A model generated the notes under the pieces. It made no database searches. It saw only the letters and a list, made by a program, of their open reading frames with translations, and was not told where the DNA came from. The position numbers and the translations under genes are program-made. Positions 46,405 through 48,524 of a DNA stretch of 48,524 bases are shown piece by piece; position 1 is the stretch's first letter, and every line of letters begins with the position of its first letter. The DNA lies in the IMG/VR virus record IMGVR_UViG_3300037635_000456, positions 1 to 48,524 of that record; one strand, 5' to 3'. This stretch comes from a virus.

Positions 46405-48524
46405 ATGGATACGCTAGGATTTTTACAGCGAGTCCTACCGTCTGAAGGCTATTATGTTTCTATAGTTGTCAACCCTGATGGGAGAAAACAGGGATTTTTT
46501 CAGACGATAGAAGAACTTGCTACTGCATGTAAACGGTTAGATAAAGCAGGTAACAATACTTATTTTGCCATATCATCTTTCATAGATAAGAGTAACCGCA
46601 AGCAAGAGAACGTAAACAAAACTAAGGTCATCGCTATTGACGTTGACTGCGGTGATGGCAAACCCTTTGCCGATTGGCGAGAGGGATTAAAAGCATTACA
46701 AGATTACATCGTTAGGATGAAGCTACCCAAGCCTATGGTAATAGGAAGTGGCAACGGACTGCATGTGTATTGGGTGCTTACCAAAGAGTTAGAGCCTGAC
46801 GATTGGAAACGTATTGCCAGTGGTGTCAAGGCTTCCGCATTAGATAAAGGTTTCAAAGCAGACGCAGGGTTGATAGCTAATAGCTCCCTTGTGTTACGTC
46901 CTATAGGTACGCACAACCCCAAGAATGGTAAAGAAGTTAAGCTACTCATAGATGCTGAACCTGTTGAGCCAGAGGTCATCGAAGCGAGGGTTGCTAACTA
47001 CGTCACTGCAGGGCCCGTGCAGTCAAGACATACATCTGACAACTCGTTGTTAAATAGTCTAGCGGCTAACGTAGAGTTCCCTCCATCAATTAGTTCTTCT
47101 ATCTACAACAAATGCCAGCAAATTAAATACGCTGTAGACAACCAAGACTCAGTAGCTGAACCAGTATGGTATAACGCTATAGGTATAGCCGCGTTCTGTA
47201 TTGACCCAGAAGATACTGCTCGGATGTGGAGTGAGAATTACCCTGCATACTCAGAGGTAGCCACCCTGTCCAAGCTACGTCATTGGAAAGATGGTGCCAC
47301 TGGCCCAACTACATGCGCTAAGTTTGATGTAGACAACCCTGATGGATGTAAAGGTTGTAAGTATAAAGGTAAGATAACTAGCCCCATACGCCTTGGCATA
47401 AGCTACAAAGAGGTACAGCTACAAGAGACCCTTGATAAAAAAGCTAGCCAAGTACAGCTACCCAAGCCATTCAAAAGAACTAACGATGGCATTAAGATAA
47501 CGCTAGACGATACAGATATAGATGTTTGTAAGTTTGATATATACCCTGTCTCTTATGGAAAGGACGAAACACTAGGCTACGAAACAGTACGTTACCATTG
47601 GAAGAGACCCCACGTTGGATGGCAGGAGCTTGTATTAAGACAAGCATACCTTACTGAAGGACACCGTGAGTTTGCTACCGCAATAGCAGACCAAGGTATA
47701 GTCCTTTACAACAAGAAACAAACGGAGTTTTTTCAGCTGATGTTAAGAACATATATGGATGAACTGAGGCACATAAGGTCGATGTCAAACCTATATGCTT
47801 CAATGGGATGGAAAGAAAACAACACACAATTTGTTCTGGGTAACACGTTGTTCCGCAGCTCGGGCGGCGAAGTAACAAAAGAAACAATATCTTTAGCCTC
47901 GGCATCAAACAAGACTAGCCAAGACTTGTATGGAACCAAAGGTACAGTAGCTAACTGGGTAGAGTTGACAAACCTACTAGAGAAAGCAGGTATGCCTTGG
48001 CATATGTTTGTGCTAGGCGTAGGATTCTCTGCACCCTTGTACAACTTCACAGGACTCAAGGGTTTAACTATATCTTTATACGGCCCTACTGGAGGTGGTA
48101 AGACACTAGCACAGTTCTGGGCGCAGTCTATATATGGTGATCCAGTGAAGCTACACTTTACAGCTAAGTACACACAGAACTCTTTGTTCAGTAGGTTAGG
48201 TCTTTATGGACACCTACCGCTAACAGTGGACGAAGTTACCATGATGCAAGACAAAGAGGTTGGTGATTTTTGTTACTGGGTATCACAGGGCAGAGACAAA
48301 GCTAGACTCAACCGTAACGCAGAAGAGCGTGATGCTAAGACATGGGCTACACCTGTTATAGTATCCACCAACAAGTCTTTGCAAAGCAAACTGATTGCCA
48401 GCGGATTAGAAACAGACGCACAGATGGCTCGGTTATTAGAGATAAACATACCGAAGCACAATATATTTACGAAAGATTCAAGTACTGGGCGTAAGATATA
48501 TGGCTTAATCAATTCAAACTACGG
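46405..48524 (+). CDS. Primase-helicase (AEP-like primase plus DUF927-like ATPase), C-terminus off the window
   Basis: Open from the ATG at 46405 to the edge, 706 complete codons. Residues of about 75-130 fit an AEP primase: KVIAIDVDCGDG (Asp79, Asp81) and GSGNGLHVYWVL (His120). A small Cys motif, C-A-K-F-D-V-D-N-P-D-G-C-K-G-C (about 304-318), could bind zinc. From about 540 on, GFSAPLYNFTGLKGLTISLY and then GPTGGGKTLAQFWAQ (Walker A at 560-567) mark a DUF927-type ATPase; HLPLTVDEVTMM holds Walker B and VIVSTNKS the sensor. One protein would prime and unwind at the phage fork. The hairpin before it may tune its level. Confidence 0.88.
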   Translation, partial: MDTLGFLQRVLPSEGYYVSIVVNPDGRKQGFFQTIEELATACKRLDKAGNNTYFAISSFIDKSNRKQENVNKTKVIAIDVDCGDGKPFADWREGLKALQDYIVRMKLPKPMVIGSGNGLHVYWVLTKELEPDDWKRIASGVKASALDKGFKADAGLIANSSLVLRPIGTHNPKNGKEVKLLIDAEPVEPEVIEARVANYVTAGPVQSRHTSDNSLLNSLAANVEFPPSISSSIYNKCQQIKYAVDNQDSVAEPVWYNAIGIAAFCIDPEDTARMWSENYPAYSEVATLSKLRHWKDGATGPTTCAKFDVDNPDGCKGCKYKGKITSPIRLGISYKEVQLQETLDKKASQVQLPKPFKRTNDGIKITLDDTDIDVCKFDIYPVSYGKDETLGYETVRYHWKRPHVGWQELVLRQAYLTEGHREFATAIADQGIVLYNKKQTEFFQLMLRTYMDELRHIRSMSNLYASMGWKENNTQFVLGNTLFRSSGGEVTKETISLASASNKTSQDLYGTKGTVANWVELTNLLEKAGMPWHMFVLGVGFSAPLYNFTGLKGLTISLYGPTGGGKTLAQFWAQSIYGDPVKLHFTAKYTQNSLFSRLGLYGHLPLTVDEVTMMQDKEVGDFCYWVSQGRDKARLNRNAEERDAKTWATPVIVSTNKSLQSKLIASGLETDAQMARLLEINIPKHNIFTKDSSTGRKIYGLINSNY

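Noticed and set aside
1-48524. Search for integrase, excision genes, attachment sites and a CI-type repressor
   Set aside because: None seen. The only stand-alone HTH protein is small and lies in the replication operon, so lysogeny cannot be claimed from this window.
1-48524. Search for tRNA genes and a T7-type RNA polymerase
   Set aside because: No cloverleaf with a T-arm consensus and no single-subunit RNA polymerase motifs found by reading; the genome is only partly in view.

Overview
The window looks like most of the genome of a tailed double-stranded DNA phage with a short, podovirus-like tail, cut at both ends: the first and last genes run off the window. The plan is divergent. Bases 1-31045 hold packaging, head, tail and lysis genes, all read on the minus strand. 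Bases 31362-48524 hold early, regulatory and replication genes, all read on the plus strand. I see no tRNA, rRNA, CRISPR array, insertion sequence, integrase or phage RNA polymerase. The host cannot be named. A marine bacterium is my inference, from a family A DNA polymerase with Leu at the 762-equivalent position and a cluster of small basic proteins typical of marine phage heads. Ribosome binding sites are of the GGAGG type, and many neighbouring genes overlap as ATGA, TAATG or TGATG, so translation is probably coupled over long stretches.

Left arm, in transcription order from 31045 down to 1: small terminase, a 48-residue linker ORF, large terminase, a strong rho-independent terminator, portal, scaffold, P22-like capsid protein and head decoration protein. 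Next come several short basic proteins, two head-tail adaptors, an Ig-like protein and a protein with seven 18-residue repeats. Three tail-fibre genes follow that share one N-terminal module, then a fibre built as an RCC1-type beta-propeller. A lysis block holds an XhlA-like protein, a Lys-rich peptide, a membrane protein, an EF-hand membrane protein, a 3TM holin and an M15 endolysin. After it come a tail-nozzle-like protein and, last, the large ejection-type virion proteins. One of these carries a lytic transglycosylase domain and another an internal HELGH zinc-protease motif.

The divergent centre (31046-31361) and a 568-base AT-rich gap (32223-32790) are the main non-coding regions. The gap is full of structure: ten AATCTA hexamers arranged as two facing arrays, a duplicated 21-base element, and a dyad built on TTGAC. 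It is my best candidate for a replication origin or a control switch.

Right arm: three small genes separated by hairpins and closed by a terminator, then a chain of very small overlapping genes. These lead into a MoxR-type AAA+ ATPase, a linker protein, and a metallopeptidase-plus-VWA protein, with a proteasome-like Ntn hydrolase further along. Replication genes follow: family A polymerase with 3'-5' exonuclease, RecB/Cas4-like nuclease, VRR-NUC nuclease, SNF2-type helicase, DUF2815 single-strand binding protein, a small HTH protein and a primase-helicase cut by the right edge.

The most promising undescribed systems are the AAA+/VWA-metallopeptidase/Ntn-hydrolase set, the AATCTA array, and the EF-hand protein beside the holin.
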